A DNA stretch of 64,000 bases from Paragyromitra xinjiangensis (taxonomy: Eukaryota > Ascomycota > Pezizomycetes > Pezizales > Discinaceae): assembly GCA_038503065.1 (NCBI GenBank), contig JBCAMK010000008.1, positions 1,054,001-1,118,000 on the forward strand. Direction: 5' to 3'. The position numbers and the translations under genes were made by a program. The first letter of the stretch is position 1, and each line of letters opens with the position of its first letter. The notes below the pieces were generated by a model, which saw only the letters and a program-made list of their open reading frames with translations, did not search any database and was not told where the DNA came from. Positions 23,001 to 36,525 of the stretch are shown here, piece by piece.

Positions 23001-26000
23001 AGCCTTGTATTATAGATAGTGGTTCATAGCGAAGAATGATATTTCAGCTTCGCATTCAATTTAGCGATTGTGATAATTTACTAGAAGGTGAATATAGTGG
23101 GGATTGATGGAAGTCCACGGTCGGTGAGGGTTAGGTATTGTCGTAGAAGATGAACTTGTCGCCTTTATTTACGTTCTGTGTTGATGACTAGACCCTTGGC
23201 CTTTGAATTTTGCTTCTTGAGTTTTGATATAAAACTTTGGGATATTAGAATCTATTATTAAGAGAGAAATCTGAGTCTATGTGTTTCTTGTAGAGAATTT
23301 CTTTTTGGATAGGTGTAGGTGGAACGGTATCTGAAGTACATACCGAGAATGTATTTTAGAGGTGCGTTACAGCCGCACATGCATGGGTTCTAACTGGCAG
23401 GACCAATGGATGTTCCTCACAATGATTCGCGCGTGATGATGGACACAGGTTCTCCAAAGAAAAGGAATACATTTGATAGGGACAAATTCATAAATTTTCT
23501 AATCCGACTTAAACTACATCTCTGGTTTACCCCTAAAACCTAAATTTAGCGTTGGTAGTCAATGGTACATACTATTTTCCACAATCCCCTTGAACATACT
23601 GACCGTCAGCACCGTCTAGCCTAAATGATACAATAATAAGTTCTGAGACGGGAAGTCCTTGATAACCCATACAGTCTATGTCAAATCGCTACTACCAAGA
23701 CGACCAGGATAGGTTTTACGCGACAGGTAGAGTACAGCAGCTGTATCTTCGGACGCCATTGTTGCGGGTAGCGGATACTTCCGAGAAAACGTTACAGCGG
23801 TTATGATTCCCATATAGTTTCACAGGGAAGATTCGAAAATAGCAGACTTCTCGAAGCATGGGGTGTCGTCGAGGCTGCCAATTCGGCGAGATGCATGCCA
23901 AGAGCTTAGGTGGTCCGAGCTTTGACTGTGGAAGCTTATTCTTCGGCCGAGCATGTTTCGGCCTCGGCCGGCTACCTCCAGCTCTCCCGAAACCGGAGGG
24001 CCGTATCGGCGCGTGATGCTTAATCGTGAGATGAACTGCAGGTCTGGAGATTAGACACTGCCCAACGCTGTCTCTCCTCTGCTCCTAACCTTTTCTAGTA
24101 GATTACGAAGTGAAGCGACTGTTGTAACGGATGCAACCTCCGTTACAGCAGGGAAGATCATTGCTCAACGCATATCATAGATATTCCGAGATATTCCCCA
24201 CTTCCCGGTAACACCTGTCCACCAGATGCCTATTTGGGTCAGGGACGATAGATTGCCCGGGCAACAGGTCACGAATCCACAGATCGTGATGGTGTGGCGG
24301 TTGGCGAGCCTGACGCAAGGTCCCCGTGGCTAATTTAGGCTACTGAAACAACCGACGAGCCTCATGACTCCTGCTCCTGTCGGGTTTACAATTGCACACA
24401 ACACATCGATATCGGTCTTCAACTTTTCCAACGTTATGCGCATCCCGCGCGTCTAATTCGACTACCAATTTTGTGATGAGTCCCATGAATCAGACAATTC
24501 GGTCCACCACGATCTTCAGCTGCATTCTTTTCCCCGGGTCTGCTTATTCGCCACGATGGGGCGCAGGGCTGGTTAGGTTAAGTGGCAGAACCGTTTCAGA
24601 CGTAAGGTTCAGCTAGGGGCTTGAGGATCTGGTTGGACAGGTGCCATTTCCAGGAACAGTATTGGCCAATATCCGCGGGGTCTCGGGAGTAAGGAGTTTA
24701 TCATACATGTACCTATCTTCTGCTATCTACTTTAACTTCGGATAACGAGAATCTTTACAAGATGGAGTGCATTGAATTGGCAGCAGAGCGCGCGTTTGCT
24801 AGCTAAGAGACCCACCGGAAAATGAGCTTTAAATTGAAGAAACATCGATAAAACATAACGATCCGGACTGGATGCAGCTCAAAGGCAACATACCCTTTAG
24901 CTCTCCCATAAGTCTTGTCAAAGTTCATTAACAAGATTCTAAAGATGGTGGTATACGACTAGGGCCTAGATTAGCGACTTTACATACGGAGACCACGTTT
25001 TCTGCACAGTATTGTCTTGTGCTTTAATTTTTCGGCAATGTAGGCGTCATCAATGTGCAATTTTTGCGTGACAGGTCGTGCATATGTTGAGAAAGGTGGG
25101 GTGTAGTTTGTACAGGTGGTCGTTGAGCCGAGTGGTGGTCCGGACCTTCACGAATACATAACGGCTTTAGGGTGCATACCAAAGCAAACTCAACACCAAC
25201 TTCCGCCGCTTCCATACGGTGATTGATCGTTCTTGTGTCTGCGCCGCGAAATTAACAGCCTACAACGAAGTCTCAGCTGTCTTTGAGCCCTTTGTGTTTC
25301 TTTTTTGCTGACGCAGGAAAAGCTGCTGTTGTCATTCCTGAACCACCCCCTACCTACCTCGTCTTGCCTGTACTGGTTTGGGAGAAATTTAGGGCCAGCT
25401 GCATCAATCCACCCAAGCACCTGAGCCTAGGCTGGACCCCACAGAACTCTTCTCTTTTCTTCCTCTAAGATTGACTCCCATTTCTCTCTCTCGCTTGGGT
25501 CCCCCTTTCGCTCATGTGCCGCTGCAACTCCCGGCTGTAGACGAGAGCAACGTCTTACGATTCACGACGTCCACGATTCCCACGAACCAACACCCGACAC
25601 CGGACAACCACAAGGAAGAAACAACCATTGATCTTTCTTGCCGAAGCCAAGTACCCGAAATCGAATTTTCTTTACCCCAGTTCCCGAAAAAGCTGCCTGT
25701 CGACATCGACAAGCACAGGACGAGACCTCATCACCCCCGTACTGGTTGGTCTCCACGACAACCAGTTTGGAATCGAATTCTCATTCTTGACGTGGGCTGG
25801 CATCACAATCTGTTCCGAAATCCCATTCTTGGTTAATGAGAGAGGGTTCAGCAGAGTTGATGATTAGTATATTGGACATCTAGCCGTCTTTTGAGTGAGT
25901 GTTTGGAGTGGTACATCGATTGATGCTTACGAAAATTAACGTCGTTGAAGATTTACACATCATCAAGATTTGTGGGGAATAGTTGGGGTTGCGTGCTCTG

Positions 26001-26083
26001 GTCCTAGCGAGGGGGTTTCGTCACTATCCTCGACAAACTGGTGTCCAAGGGGAACGTGCACTGGGTTGGCTATCATCTGGAAC
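20064..26083. other. Long gene-free spacer and leader of the PHD gene
   Basis: No supported coding region. It includes one copy of the ~95-bp dispersed repeat (21420-21500, minus), a 13-bp inverted repeat at 24119-24151, TACATGTA at 21809 and 24704, and a stretch around 23900-24600 that looks richer in CG dinucleotides, possibly an old element remnant. From about 25440 the sequence becomes pyrimidine-rich (TTCTCTTTTCTTCC type), which probably marks transcription start of the gene beginning at 26084. A 121-codon open frame at 25471 falls in this leader and is not supported as a gene. Confidence 0.45.
24119..24151. repeat. Short palindromic repeat
   Basis: CTGTTGTAACGGA (24119-24131) and TCCGTTACAGCAG (24139-24151) are inverted copies with one mismatch around a 7-nt spacer. 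The TGTAACGG/CCGTTACA core resembles the end sequences of some fungal LTR elements, but no LTR pair or reverse-transcriptase frame is visible. Confidence 0.5.
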
Positions 26084-29000
26084 ATGAATTCTCAGCGTCG
26101 AGGTTTCAAGTAAGTATCCCCACTACATTTAATACTCTCTTCTCTTCCTCATCTTCGTCTTCATACATCTTCCTTTTACTGATGGCTTTGGTTTGCAGTC
26201 GGTCAAACATCCCATCCTCAGCCGCACCACTATCCTCAAATACCTCATATGCAATCAACACAACACAACCACCATCCATGCCGAGCTACACTACATTCTC
26301 TCCGGACCTCAAGTGGCATAACACTCTTCCGGAGGACTTCAACGGCCGCTCCAAATCTTCAAATTCTGATCGTTCTTCCTCAGCGAATATTAAAAAAGGT
26401 CCTTCCGGCACCTTCGAAAACATCGATGCCATCATCCAATCACATGTTCATCATACGGTAACATCACCCAATCATCTGTCTCCAGTTCCACCAACACATA
26501 CTTTGAGTTCGAGCCCGCTGCCATCACCAAGCAAACGCCCAAGGGCATTACCAAACCAACCTGCCAAAACACCCACCAAGAGCAAGTCCTCGACCACTAT
26601 CAAGAGTTCTGGCTCTGGAATGCAAACACCTCCTCCAAGCAGTACAACTACAGCCAGAAAGCGGGGGAGGCCATCGAAGAAACCCCATTCAGCCTCAGAC
26701 GACAACAACTCTGCTGCCCCATCACCCCAGGGAGCGAGCCCTACCAAGAAGTTGTATCTTGGAGGAAACCACGGCGCTCAGAATCTAACGATACACCAAA
26801 ACAAATTCGAATCACAGCATCCTGATTCTGGTATCGCAATGCCTGCATCTGACGACGCACCATCTACTAATTTTCGTCTCAAGAACGATGAGAATATCTG
26901 GGACGGGGGATTGGACTACATGGCGGGGTTAGGTGGCAATTCTCATGGGCTGGGCCACTCTGCAAGCTTTGATTGGTCTTCCATTCGGAACAACGCATCC
27001 ATGGACAACCTCGCTTCCCTAACCGACATCTTTGGGCCTCCCCCAACTGCCCGGCGGCGACAAAGTCAATCCTCGTTTACAGATGAGACATCAGATAACC
27101 CCACATTCTCGTTCCTTGAGTTCGACGATCCATACAATTTGGAAATGCCACTTGATGTTAACCCGAACCTTCTTTTTTCGTCGGCAACCAATAGCGCGGC
27201 GTCATCGATGATTGGAGGGTTGGGTGAGGATTATAAACCATTTACACTTGTCCAGCAACCGTACCAGCACCAGCATCTACAACATCTCCGGGAACAGGAG
27301 TTGGAAATTCAGAGACAGAGACAGCTACAAGAGAAGATCTCAAAGGAAAGACTTAAGAGGGAGCGGACAGTGGCAGCTTCAGGCAGTCGTAATGGCTCAC
27401 GGCACTCAAGTGCATTGAGCCATAGCAGGAGCGATGGCTTCTTGCATGCTCCTGGGAGAAGACAGGACACTAGGGCTGCTAACTTCAACGCTGCAGCTAT
27501 TAAGAGGTGTAGTAGCAATATCAGTCGAAGAGGGGAAATGGAACGTGCTATTACACCTGAACCGCCTATCCGGAGGATCCGACAACCTTCAGCAACGTTG
27601 AGGCGAATGACTGAGAGGATACCGGTCAAAGCACCGAAAACCAGGACGGAAGTAGTACTTGCCATTTCACCAGGAGGTCGAGCCAAAACCGAGACAACTG
27701 TGATATACGAAAGTTCCGATACCGATATTGCAGAGCCTGTACTTGCAGGGTGGGATTCACTCGAGGAAAGCGATTCTTCATTCGACGATGATGTGCCTCG
27801 AGGCCTTGGGCCGGATGGTATCGATTACACACTGTATCGACAGCGTAAAGCTGCTGATCCGTTTCAAGATACCAGACAAGCTTCGCACAGACCTAACATT
27901 CCCTCGCACCAAACTTCCTCAATAATACCTCCACCAAGAACGCCAACTCGAAGGTCACCTTTGAAGATGCCGCTTTCAGGAACTGGCAGAAGGGGTAATG
28001 GGTTTGCTGTCAGCGCCACCGCCAACTCTATAAACGGGAGACTTGATTCTTCGCCGAGACTGCCAACCCCCTTAAAGTCAAGCCCTCCTTCCGGATTTGA
28101 TCGTCGACTGAGGGAACGAGTTAGAAGGGCGAGCCACTCTAGTTTAACCCCTTCGCAATCGATGTCAGTCTTAGGAACACCAAGGCTAGGAGCTATGCAA
28201 GAAGTCAGTGATGAGTCAGAGGCTGAGACTGTCGTCGATGGAACTGAAATTGGGATTGTCGACGATGAAGAAGAAGATGGAGATGCCCTGCATGCTTTGA
28301 AAAGGGTCATGATGGCTCGGAGAATTGGTGATGTAATCGGAGGTGAATTTCTATCCCTCTTGAAAGCTGCTAAAACTGATATAAGCTAACCTGAGTATAA
28401 GTCGCTTCTCTTGAATGCACACCAACGAAACCTCGGCCCGGCAGTACAATTAAACAACAAATATTCTCTACTGGTAGCAGTATCGGTTCTCGTTCCAGCG
28501 CTCGCCACGGCCAGCTGCACCCGGCATTGTTGAGGGCCTCTCCGGTCAAGAAGAAGTTATTTGAGGAACAAATCTTGAGAAGCGCCAGTCGCCAGAGAAC
28601 TACTGCTGATGGGGGATATCATCCACAAGTCCAAAGAGACTTACGACATACTTCTACTACTGGGACGGAATCTAATTCTGTGACGCCCTCAAAGCGCCGT
28701 ACTAGAGCCATGGATAGGAAAATCCAAGGTAGTCCGGAGGGTGCAACACGGTGTGTATGCGGGGAGACCGATGATGATGGTGGTACGACGATGGTTCAAT
28801 GGTACGTATTTGATTTACAGCATGTACCTGAGGCATCTTTGATAGCCTATAAAGGTTCACTGCTATGATACTCTGGAAAATTCGAACCATTGTCATCCTC
28901 TGGAGATTTATATCAATGGGCTAATGCACGGTGGAAACAGCGATTCATGTGGCAAATGGCTACATCTGAAGTGTGTTGGATACAACCGGAAGTCATTGCC

Positions 29001-29166
29001 AAAGGAATTTGAGTGTATGTTCTGTACAGTACAGGCAGCACGAGCGGAAACTTATCAAGCTCAAGGGAGAACGAGATCAAGACGTCTTGCAGAGGAGGGG
29101 TCGATCGATGGTCGTAACAGTGTCACACCTACGCCATCAAGGACAGGAAGGATAAACGGGAGATGA
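26084..29166 (+). CDS. PHD-finger and AT-hook chromatin protein (four exons)
   Basis: Exons 26084-26109, 26199-28342, 28402-28801 and 28941-29166 join in frame to 931 residues, starting with a 26-nt exon at ATG 26084. An AT-hook (RKRGRPSKK, about 162-170) suggests minor-groove DNA binding. A Gln/Glu/Arg-rich helical stretch follows mid-protein. Near the C-terminus a complete C4HC3 PHD finger runs from about 841 to 885 (C-x-C ... C-x-x-C ... H ... C ... C-x-x-C), with the intron at 28802-28940 falling inside a cysteine codon. Its opening C-x-C-G-E-T-D-D-D-G is like the PHD fingers of Cti6/Set3-type proteins, which read histone methylation in deacetylase complexes, so a chromatin role is likely. 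The rest is Ser/Pro-rich and probably disordered. The intron at 28343-28401 ends in AAG with a GCTAAC branch site 11 nt before it. Confidence 0.8.
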
Positions 29167-32100
29167 TCGTTGCAAATATTGAAATGACATTTGGAGGAAA
29201 GAGGTTTTTTTTTTCATCCCATCGATAGGAATGTGGGAACGGTGAAACGCGAAACGAGGAATACGACACCCAAGCGGAGTTTGGTGGGATAGGAAGGGTT
29301 TGGGATTTTCACCCCTTGCATTTGGTACGCTGATATCACCGCATTGGTGATGGTATGAACTGGTTCCTTATCCGCTTTATTTTGTGTTGGCTTTTTGCAT
29401 TTATTTTCTCTTTGTATACATATACCATGATTGTGGTGCGAAAAGTATTCCCTTCACTTATCGTTTCCTTCTGCGGTTAATCATCTAGCCACTTAGTTCT
29501 CATAATTCCATTTGTTTTTTGTTTTTTGTTTTTCCTCTGCTTCATACCATTCGCCTTTTTTTTCATGAGTTACTCCATGTTACTCCATTCTACCTTCCTC
29601 CGCTGTGCGAGACTTCTATTTTTGACACGACGAGATGTCTTTGGGCAAAGCGTAACAACGCATTGCGTCACGTTCTATCATATCTCTGATTTCTATAGCA
29701 GTGCATGTTGGTCTCTTCCAATATCTCGGTGTATTTATAAACTGGTTGGAAGAGAAAGATTTGCGGTGGGCGGGGAGGGCCGGGGGGCAACAGCAAGTGT
29801 ATATTTGTTTATTTTGTCTTTGCTTTTTGTCTTTTGTTTTATGCCTCTCTGTTGTAAGTAGTGTGGTGGTTGGAAGAGTTTTGTATTGGGTGGTGTACTA
29901 GGGAGGGGGGGTAGGGCGTGGTGTGGGAAGGGAATCGGAATAATGATTGGTTTTTTGAAGATAACACTCAAAGTTCTACCAGGATGTGTGTTCTCCGAAT
30001 TTACAACCTGTCCAATAAGGTATAAATATCATACGAGGGGAAGCGTTAACACACCTTCGTGTTCTCTGAGTGAGACTTTCCGAGACGATGACAGGTACGA
30101 TTAGGTAGCCCGCCCCCTCTCGAACAGCATACAAAACTTAAGTGTGACGATATTCCTGCAGGCCTGCAGCCCAGAGGCAAGGAAAGATTTATAATCCCAA
30201 CTTCACTCCAAAAATGCAAACGCATTCGCCTGAATGAAGGCTAACGTCACGAGCAATGATGCTAGAGTCGTGGTAGGTGGGTACCCTCTTCTCTACAAAA
30301 GTGCAAACTGCCAAGCATCGACATACGCCTACCTAGGCAGTAAGGGTAATACTAATCATTATTCCATCTAGGCTGGGTATAATACTCTCTCAAGAGTACT
30401 ACAAATTTCCACCTTTACGACGAGCCCCAAGATTGCTATGATGGCATAGGAAGCGCGGATGTAGCAGACCATGATATAAATGTGCAAAACAGGCATTGCC
30501 TACCCACAGTACAGCCTATGCCTCTCGTATATTAATAAAAATTTCCCTAACCTAGAAACTCAAAGGTAGAACAAAAATAAGAGGGTAGCAAAAGGTAGAA
30601 GGTTCCTGTCGAGGTGATGATATGGTAAACAGGAACCGGAAATGAGCGCCAGGGGGGAAACTTTAGCTACGTAATATAGGGGAGCAGGAGATTTCCCGCC
30701 CAACGGGAAACATGCTTTACGAGATTGGAGCTTGAAAATACCAAATGATTGATTGGCGGTTGAGAAACTTAGAAAGAATTGTAGGAACTGGAAGCAAAAT
30801 ACCCCTCGAAACTCAAAACTTATGGAGTTACACCAATCGCCACACCGATATTAGTGTCGATCAAGCCCGCAACTTTCCACCCTGCTCGAGCAAATCAGAG
30901 CCACATGCGCTAAGTATCCCAGAACCGGGGTTTTCACTTCGAGATCAATTTGCTCCCTCGGAGAATGTGCTGTTTAGGCATCGTCAAGGCTTATGGGGTT
31001 GGTTGGCTTAATCCCCTACTTGTATGAAGAGACCTTTAAGCCCTACGATTATTTGCCTCCTTTCGAGGATACACAACACTAACCCAGTCAAGACCAGATA
31101 CTCAGATCGGTGATGTAAAGATGGCACGATGGCGCTATCCACTTTACCAGACCACCACCCAATTTTACACCCCTGACAGAACACTATCCAAAAATTGTGA
31201 TTGGCTCGACTTCTTCTCTGTAGCCCAAGGTTTCCCAAAGATAGAGTTGAACCTTGCAATCTACGTGTGGATTCCACCCCAGAAAGTTTATCCCAAGCCT
31301 CCAGCCACATTACGCCCCTAACGCCACTTAATATTGACAGGGGGCTTTCGTCTATCACTCTCCTATCTACTTTGCCCTTTCCGGGGAATAAACACCACAT
31401 CGTATCGTTAGATAAATCTTTAACAAGGCAAATTCGGTAAGGCTAGGGTCATCTAAAATCTCGTTTGGAAGATAAGGGGCATGCAATAGTGATAATTGCT
31501 AGAGTAACTAATAAGACGATCAGCAATCGCTGGAAACCTGCAACTCACTTCAAATATTGAGATATTAATCTTCATTGGGGCCTATAATGAGATTCGCTGT
31601 TGGTAAAAGATTTCCACTCGGAGGTTGTTTGAACTACGATATGCCCCTATTAAACGAACCTCTTGTCAATCATACATGGAAAACTTGAATAACCAGAAAA
31701 AACCCCTACACTTCCCTGACGCTAATGACAGCCCAATTAGTATGGTCCACGCGGCAGCTCAAGGTGGGCAGGGGAGTATACTTCGAGGCACCTCCCACTC
31801 GTAGGGGGTCTGCCTCCGGTCGCTCAAAGCAAAGGGGATTTTGCCTCGAGACATAAAGGTATTTTTACGTATTGAACGAAATACTGAAGATATCGATCAT
31901 TAATATGCATGAAATCTATTTCGAGAGGAATCTAACGGATCCCTAGCGTATATTTTATCTTTAGATCCCCTAAACGCCATCTCGGTAACAATCCAAGAAT
32001 TGAAGTTACTTAGATATATCCATACCCAGTTTACCAGCCTGCTTCTCTCGGAAATATTTTAGGTTATCTTTATTGAATTCCTTGTTTACAGATGTGACAG

Positions 32101-32984
32101 CAGATGACATGATAGTCGACAGGAATTGAGATCTGGAGAACCGGTAGATACTAATGTTGGCAAATCGTCAGTATGAAGTAACCTTAAATTCCGAACCTCA
32201 AGACACCTCGAGGAGAGTAGCCAAACATGCCTCGAGGCGCCTCATCCTCGTGGCTTCCTTTTTTTGTACCATCTCGATTTGAGGCCTCGGGCAAGCTCGC
32301 CTCGTAGATCACATTAAACCCAGTAAGTTCCTGGTGACAAGTGTTCGCCTTCTTACCGCCCGGATGAAACATGCGGTCATGTAATTACGAGGCATTATTG
32401 CTATTATTATCAAGTCTATGACCCCACAGCTAGCCCAGTTGGAAAGCACTCGAGTGGTTCCACTGCTCCTTGAAGGCGCCGATACCAATGATGGGCGCGT
32501 TACCAAGTGAAGCTTCGGGGAGGCTTCCTAGTGTACAGCGGCAGCCAGGATCGTTATGCAAAGGATACCTGTTAATGCTCAGGGGGGCCCCGGCTTATGT
32601 GCTTGACGAGGGGTTGGCTTGTTCGTGCTTCAAATGGGAATTAAACATGAGTGGACGAAACGGTCAGGATGTGACGAAGATTACCGCCCGCATATCGGGG
32701 AATATCCAGATTTCTGTCAACACCTCTTCGCCTCGCAGCGGAGAAACGAAATCTTGATGCCTATAAACCCAAAGGGTGACCTCATCGCTAGGAAGAAGGG
32801 ATGTCATCAATTCCCACAGTTTAAGAACACATTCTCGATCTTTTACACTGTAACACCGACCCCATTGCAATATGGCCTGGCTTAGGATTTCCCCAACCAT
32901 GATACGAAGTGACAGCGTCGGGAAAACTATTAGGAAGGATCTTGACAGTAAAGCCAGTTTTCCCCCAGGTGAGGGCCGAGAACC

Positions 32985-33040
32985 ACCCTGATTTCAATGA
33001 ATTATCAATCAATCAATCAATCAATCAACCCTGATTTCAA
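32985..33040 (+). mobile_element. SINE-like retroposon with (ATCA)n tail, copy 4 (extreme truncation)
   Basis: The 13-bp direct repeat ACCCTGATTTCAA at 32985-32997 and 33028-33040 encloses only 30 bp: TGAATT followed by repeated ATCA units. The six bases before the tail equal the 3' end of the core of copies 1 and 3. The microsatellite therefore appears to have been brought in by insertion. Confidence 0.65.
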
Positions 33041-33572
33041 ACCTAACCCGAGTGATGGGTTGTGTAGAAAATTTTCTGCCTGAGTAACATGAAAAATAAG
33101 CGTCCCAAAACATAGGCAAATGATAGTTTCAGGCCATCCCACTTACTTAATCAATATGTAATTGGTTCTAAGGATGGTAGTGGCACAATGGACCTGTGTC
33201 ATTCCTGGTGCTGATAAATACACAGTTACAGAATCTATAGGCACCGCGTACATTTCAGACCATGAGGCGTCGGGCAGCTGCACTTATGAAAATACCCGCC
33301 AGGAATTACAGGGTGTTCCTCACGAGCCTAGAGAAATTAGCTGTTAATCATATCTAATATCTATTTGAAAACAACTGTCTAAGTCATAATTATACTACGA
33401 GACGCGCAGCTTGTTGAGGCCTTCTCAAACAGGGACAGCAAGATGGTGTCGGAAGATCTGATCGATTGATCACCACTTTCGGGTATGATACTGCACACCA
33501 AGTATGAACACACACTAGCAAAAAACAAAAAATTCAACCAAAACAAAGCAATACCAATAAAACCCCTTAAAC

Positions 33573-33629
33573 AACAAGTTGATTGATTGATTGATTCATC
33601 AAGTATATCCAACCACCTCCCAAACAAGT
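33573..33629 (-). mobile_element. Probable SINE-like retroposon with (ATCA)n tail, copy 5
   Basis: On the minus strand the segment reads GGTTGGATATACTTGATGA and then ATCA units, matching the core of the other copies (GTTGGATACGTAAATGAA) with changes. The flanking direct repeat is only about 7 bp (AACAAGT at 33573-33579 and 33623-33629), so the boundaries are less certain than for copies 1-4. Confidence 0.5.
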
Positions 33630-34965
33630 AAAACAATAATGATAAAAACCCCAAAAATGACGTTGAAAGATTCAGAGCCTCTAAAGACGTTCAATTCAGC
33701 CATATTAATATAACCAAAAACCCTCTACATGAAGCCTTTTCGTTCTATGATCATAATCTAGCTCCAGAACGAGGATTTGCACCGATCCATAAATTAGCAG
33801 CCCGAGATACAACTATCTGCCCTAACCCTACTCCGAAATATCCTTTATCTAATGAAACCCTCACCTAATAAAAACCTAATATTTACTCCCTAATCTAATA
33901 GTGCCTGCATGACCCACATCCCTATAATTCAGAATTACCTCCCCAATCACCCAAATAGAGCTAATATTTCTTCTTTTTGCGCACCTCGTAGTAGTAGTTC
34001 AAGTGCCTTAGCTAAAGCGCAATGAATAAACTTTCCAAGCGGATATGTTAAACACAACCTCCCGTTGTCATGGTAACTTCGCAAGCAGATTCCAATGGCC
34101 CAGGCTAGGGTATAACCCCACCTCCTATCGTTGACACCTAGTATCTCAGTCTCTAGGATCATTAACAGATTTACAAGGTCAGCCTGCCATAAATTCACCT
34201 GGCTCCAAAGTAAGAACCGCGGAACCCATCCTAACCGTATGTCAAAGGTCTCGGCTCATCCAGAATGGATTATTTCAACTCATAGCCTAGACTAATATTG
34301 TGGATCTGCCATAACCAAGGAGGTGTGAAAATACCCTTTCGGTATCCAGCGCTCTGCCACGCAATGTTTATATGCTCGATGATAGTTCAGACATACATCT
34401 CTTGACTACCTAGATTTCCCTCTGAAAAAGTCGTCAATAGAGTAGCTTAGAATCCCCTTTCCCCACTTCAATAGAACTCCAATGCAGTCTCGACTGCAGG
34501 TCATGAAGTATCACTCGATATATATGCGTAACCTCTCTGATAGGCTAAAAATAGAATAAAGCAATCAGATTACACCGCTAAGGCTCTGGGCACTCGCTTT
34601 CCAGGAGGCGCTATGAAAAATGTATGATATAAGTATTAAGAAAGAGTCCGAGAACAGAGTTTAGGACTTTAGATTTCGTAAAGTTGACTGGATATGCTAA
34701 TTCAGGAAGAACATAGAGTACCCAATATCGAAAATGGCGAAGCCAATGACAACAGAAGACGGTGAGTATTTAATATGAACTCTCCGTTATCAACGTAAAC
34801 ACTTTTATCTAAGCCGAACTACAAAGAGAAACAATATATAAAGCCACAACACCCACCGAACCGTAAAAAGGAAATTTTAGTTCTCTAGATATAGATATCC
34901 CGCTGCTAAAAAAAGACTACACATACACAATCTTACACACAGCATTAAAGAAACACTCCTACAGT

Positions 34966-36525
34966 CTAACCACACACCTCCTCGCCACACGGAACTCCCG
35001 TAGAGTCAACGACATCCTTTGGCACATCCTCCAGCTTCGGATTCGGCTTAATCTTCTTCTTCTCACTGCCCTCGACCTCCTCCGCCTCCTTCTTGGTCTT
35101 CTTTGCTGTCATAGCGCCCTTCTTGATCGCCTCTTCCGGCAATGGACGGTAGTACGGTTGACAACGATACCAAGGGACAACACGACGGACACGACGGTAT
35201 GTGCCATCTGAGTTCTCGATCTCAACAACTATACCTTCCTTCCCCTCCTCGCCTTCCTTCTCCCCATAAACAGGCGTATCCGGGCCAACCCACCTCCCAT
35301 CCGCATCCAACGCCTCTGGATTCACCTCCAGCTCCATCGCAATAACCTTCTCAACCTCCTTCAAACAATTCTCAAAAGCCGCCAACACATCCTCCCCCAT
35401 CCTCGCAGCACTCCTCGCCAACAAATCCCTCACATGCGTATGACGCGGCAACAACGTATGCCATAGTTTAAACAAATGACTCTTAATCGGCGTCATACTC
35501 GGATCCATCAATGCCACCTCCGCCATCCTCTTCGCCCGCTTCGTATCCACCTGAATCCCATCCAGCCCTAAATGCGGCACCACAAACTCCCTAATAATCC
35601 CCAAATACTCCCTCCCCACTACATCCATCCGCGGGAACCGCTTCCCCCAATCTGCATCAGTCTGGAAGACCGCCGGATTATGTAAGTTCCCCTCAGCAGA
35701 CATGACCCCATCGACACCAGTCTCCTTGATACAACGAGCAACGTCCTCTTGCCAGAGAACGTTCCCATTGGCAAATACTACAATCTCCCGTGGGAGGTTC
35801 TCACGGATATACCGGATCGTGTCCCAGTCCGCCATACCCGTGTTATGGCCTTTCTGCTCCCGTGTTCGTCCATGCACAGTGACAACGCTTGCGCCTGCTG
35901 CAACTACCATCCGCGCATACTCTAGCGATCGTTCTTTCGTCTCTAAGATGCGGATCTTGGCTGTTACCGGGACGTCGAGTTCCTCGTGTAGTGTACTGAT
36001 CAGGGAGGTGATGAGCGGCCACTCCTCTTGTAGGAATGCACCGTAACGGCCTTTCCGTGCGATGCCCTGTGGACATCCGAGGTTAAGGTCGACGGCGTCG
36101 CAGTGTGGAGCGACGAGACGTGCGGCGGCGAGGAGGTCGCTGGGGGTGTTGGAGCAGAACTGGACGAATGTGGGGCGGTCGTGGGAGGGGTTGCAGTCTT
36201 GGTTCGGGGCTTGGAAGGATTGGGTTCGGTAGGTTGGGGTTGTGGCGAATAGGCGGGAGTGGAACATGGGTGTATAGCAGAGTGTTCCTGGAGGTGAATG
36301 GCGGCGGGAGAGGATGCGCCAGGCCTAGAGGTGGTGTTAGTATGGTTGAGGTAGGGGGTTTGGGGGGCAAACGTATTCGCTTTGCTCGACCATGGGAGCG
36401 ACGATTGTTTTTGGTGATCCGATGGACTCGTAGAATTCCCGTCCGAGAAGCTTCCGCCGTTTGGAAGGCCCTTCAGAGTCAATGGGCGGCGTCATGGCCT
36501 CAGAGGGCGTAGAGTCTACCGTCAT
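34966..36525 (-). CDS. DUS1: tRNA-dihydrouridine synthase, Dus1 type
   Basis: Two exons (36373-36525, 34966-36324; 48-nt intron) give 503 residues. Dus1 reduces uridine to dihydrouridine at D-loop positions 16/17 of tRNAs, using FMN and NADPH. Visible family marks: T-I-V-A-P-M-V near residue 40, the FMN-site entry; L-G-C-P-Q with the catalytic Cys at about 135; A-K-I-R; V-H-G-R-T-R-E-Q-K-G; F-A-N-G-N; and G-N-L-H-N-P. The intron sits inside the conserved Q-S-E-x-A-W-R segment, which strongly supports the junction. The C-terminal ~90 residues are Lys/Glu-rich, a basic extension common in fungal homologues. The start at 36525 was chosen because it is the first ATG before the conserved region. 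An upstream in-frame extension to 36819 also exists but overlaps the shared promoter with the gene at 36862. Confidence 0.93.

Larger units (their letters stand above)
29167..34965. other. Gene-free spacer with two retroposon remnants
   Basis: The first ~800 bp is T-rich and probably the 3' untranslated and termination region of the PHD gene. The remainder shows no supported gene. It holds two very short retroposon copies at 32985-33040 and 33573-33629. Several CCTCGAG-type motifs occur between 31780 and 32310 without a clear repeat unit. TACATGTA is absent from this spacer. Confidence 0.45.

Noticed and set aside
23900..24600. Possible LTR retrotransposon remnant
   Set aside because: The base composition shifts and a palindrome is present, but no LTR pair, primer-binding site or reverse-transcriptase/integrase motifs were seen.
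25471..25836. 121-codon open frame
   Set aside because: It lies in the CT-rich leader of the PHD gene, has no domain-like pattern and competes with a shorter frame on the other strand. It is probably untranslated leader.
31780..32310. Cluster of CCTCGAG motifs
   Set aside because: The spacing is irregular and no longer repeat unit could be aligned. Chance or an eroded repeat is enough to explain it.
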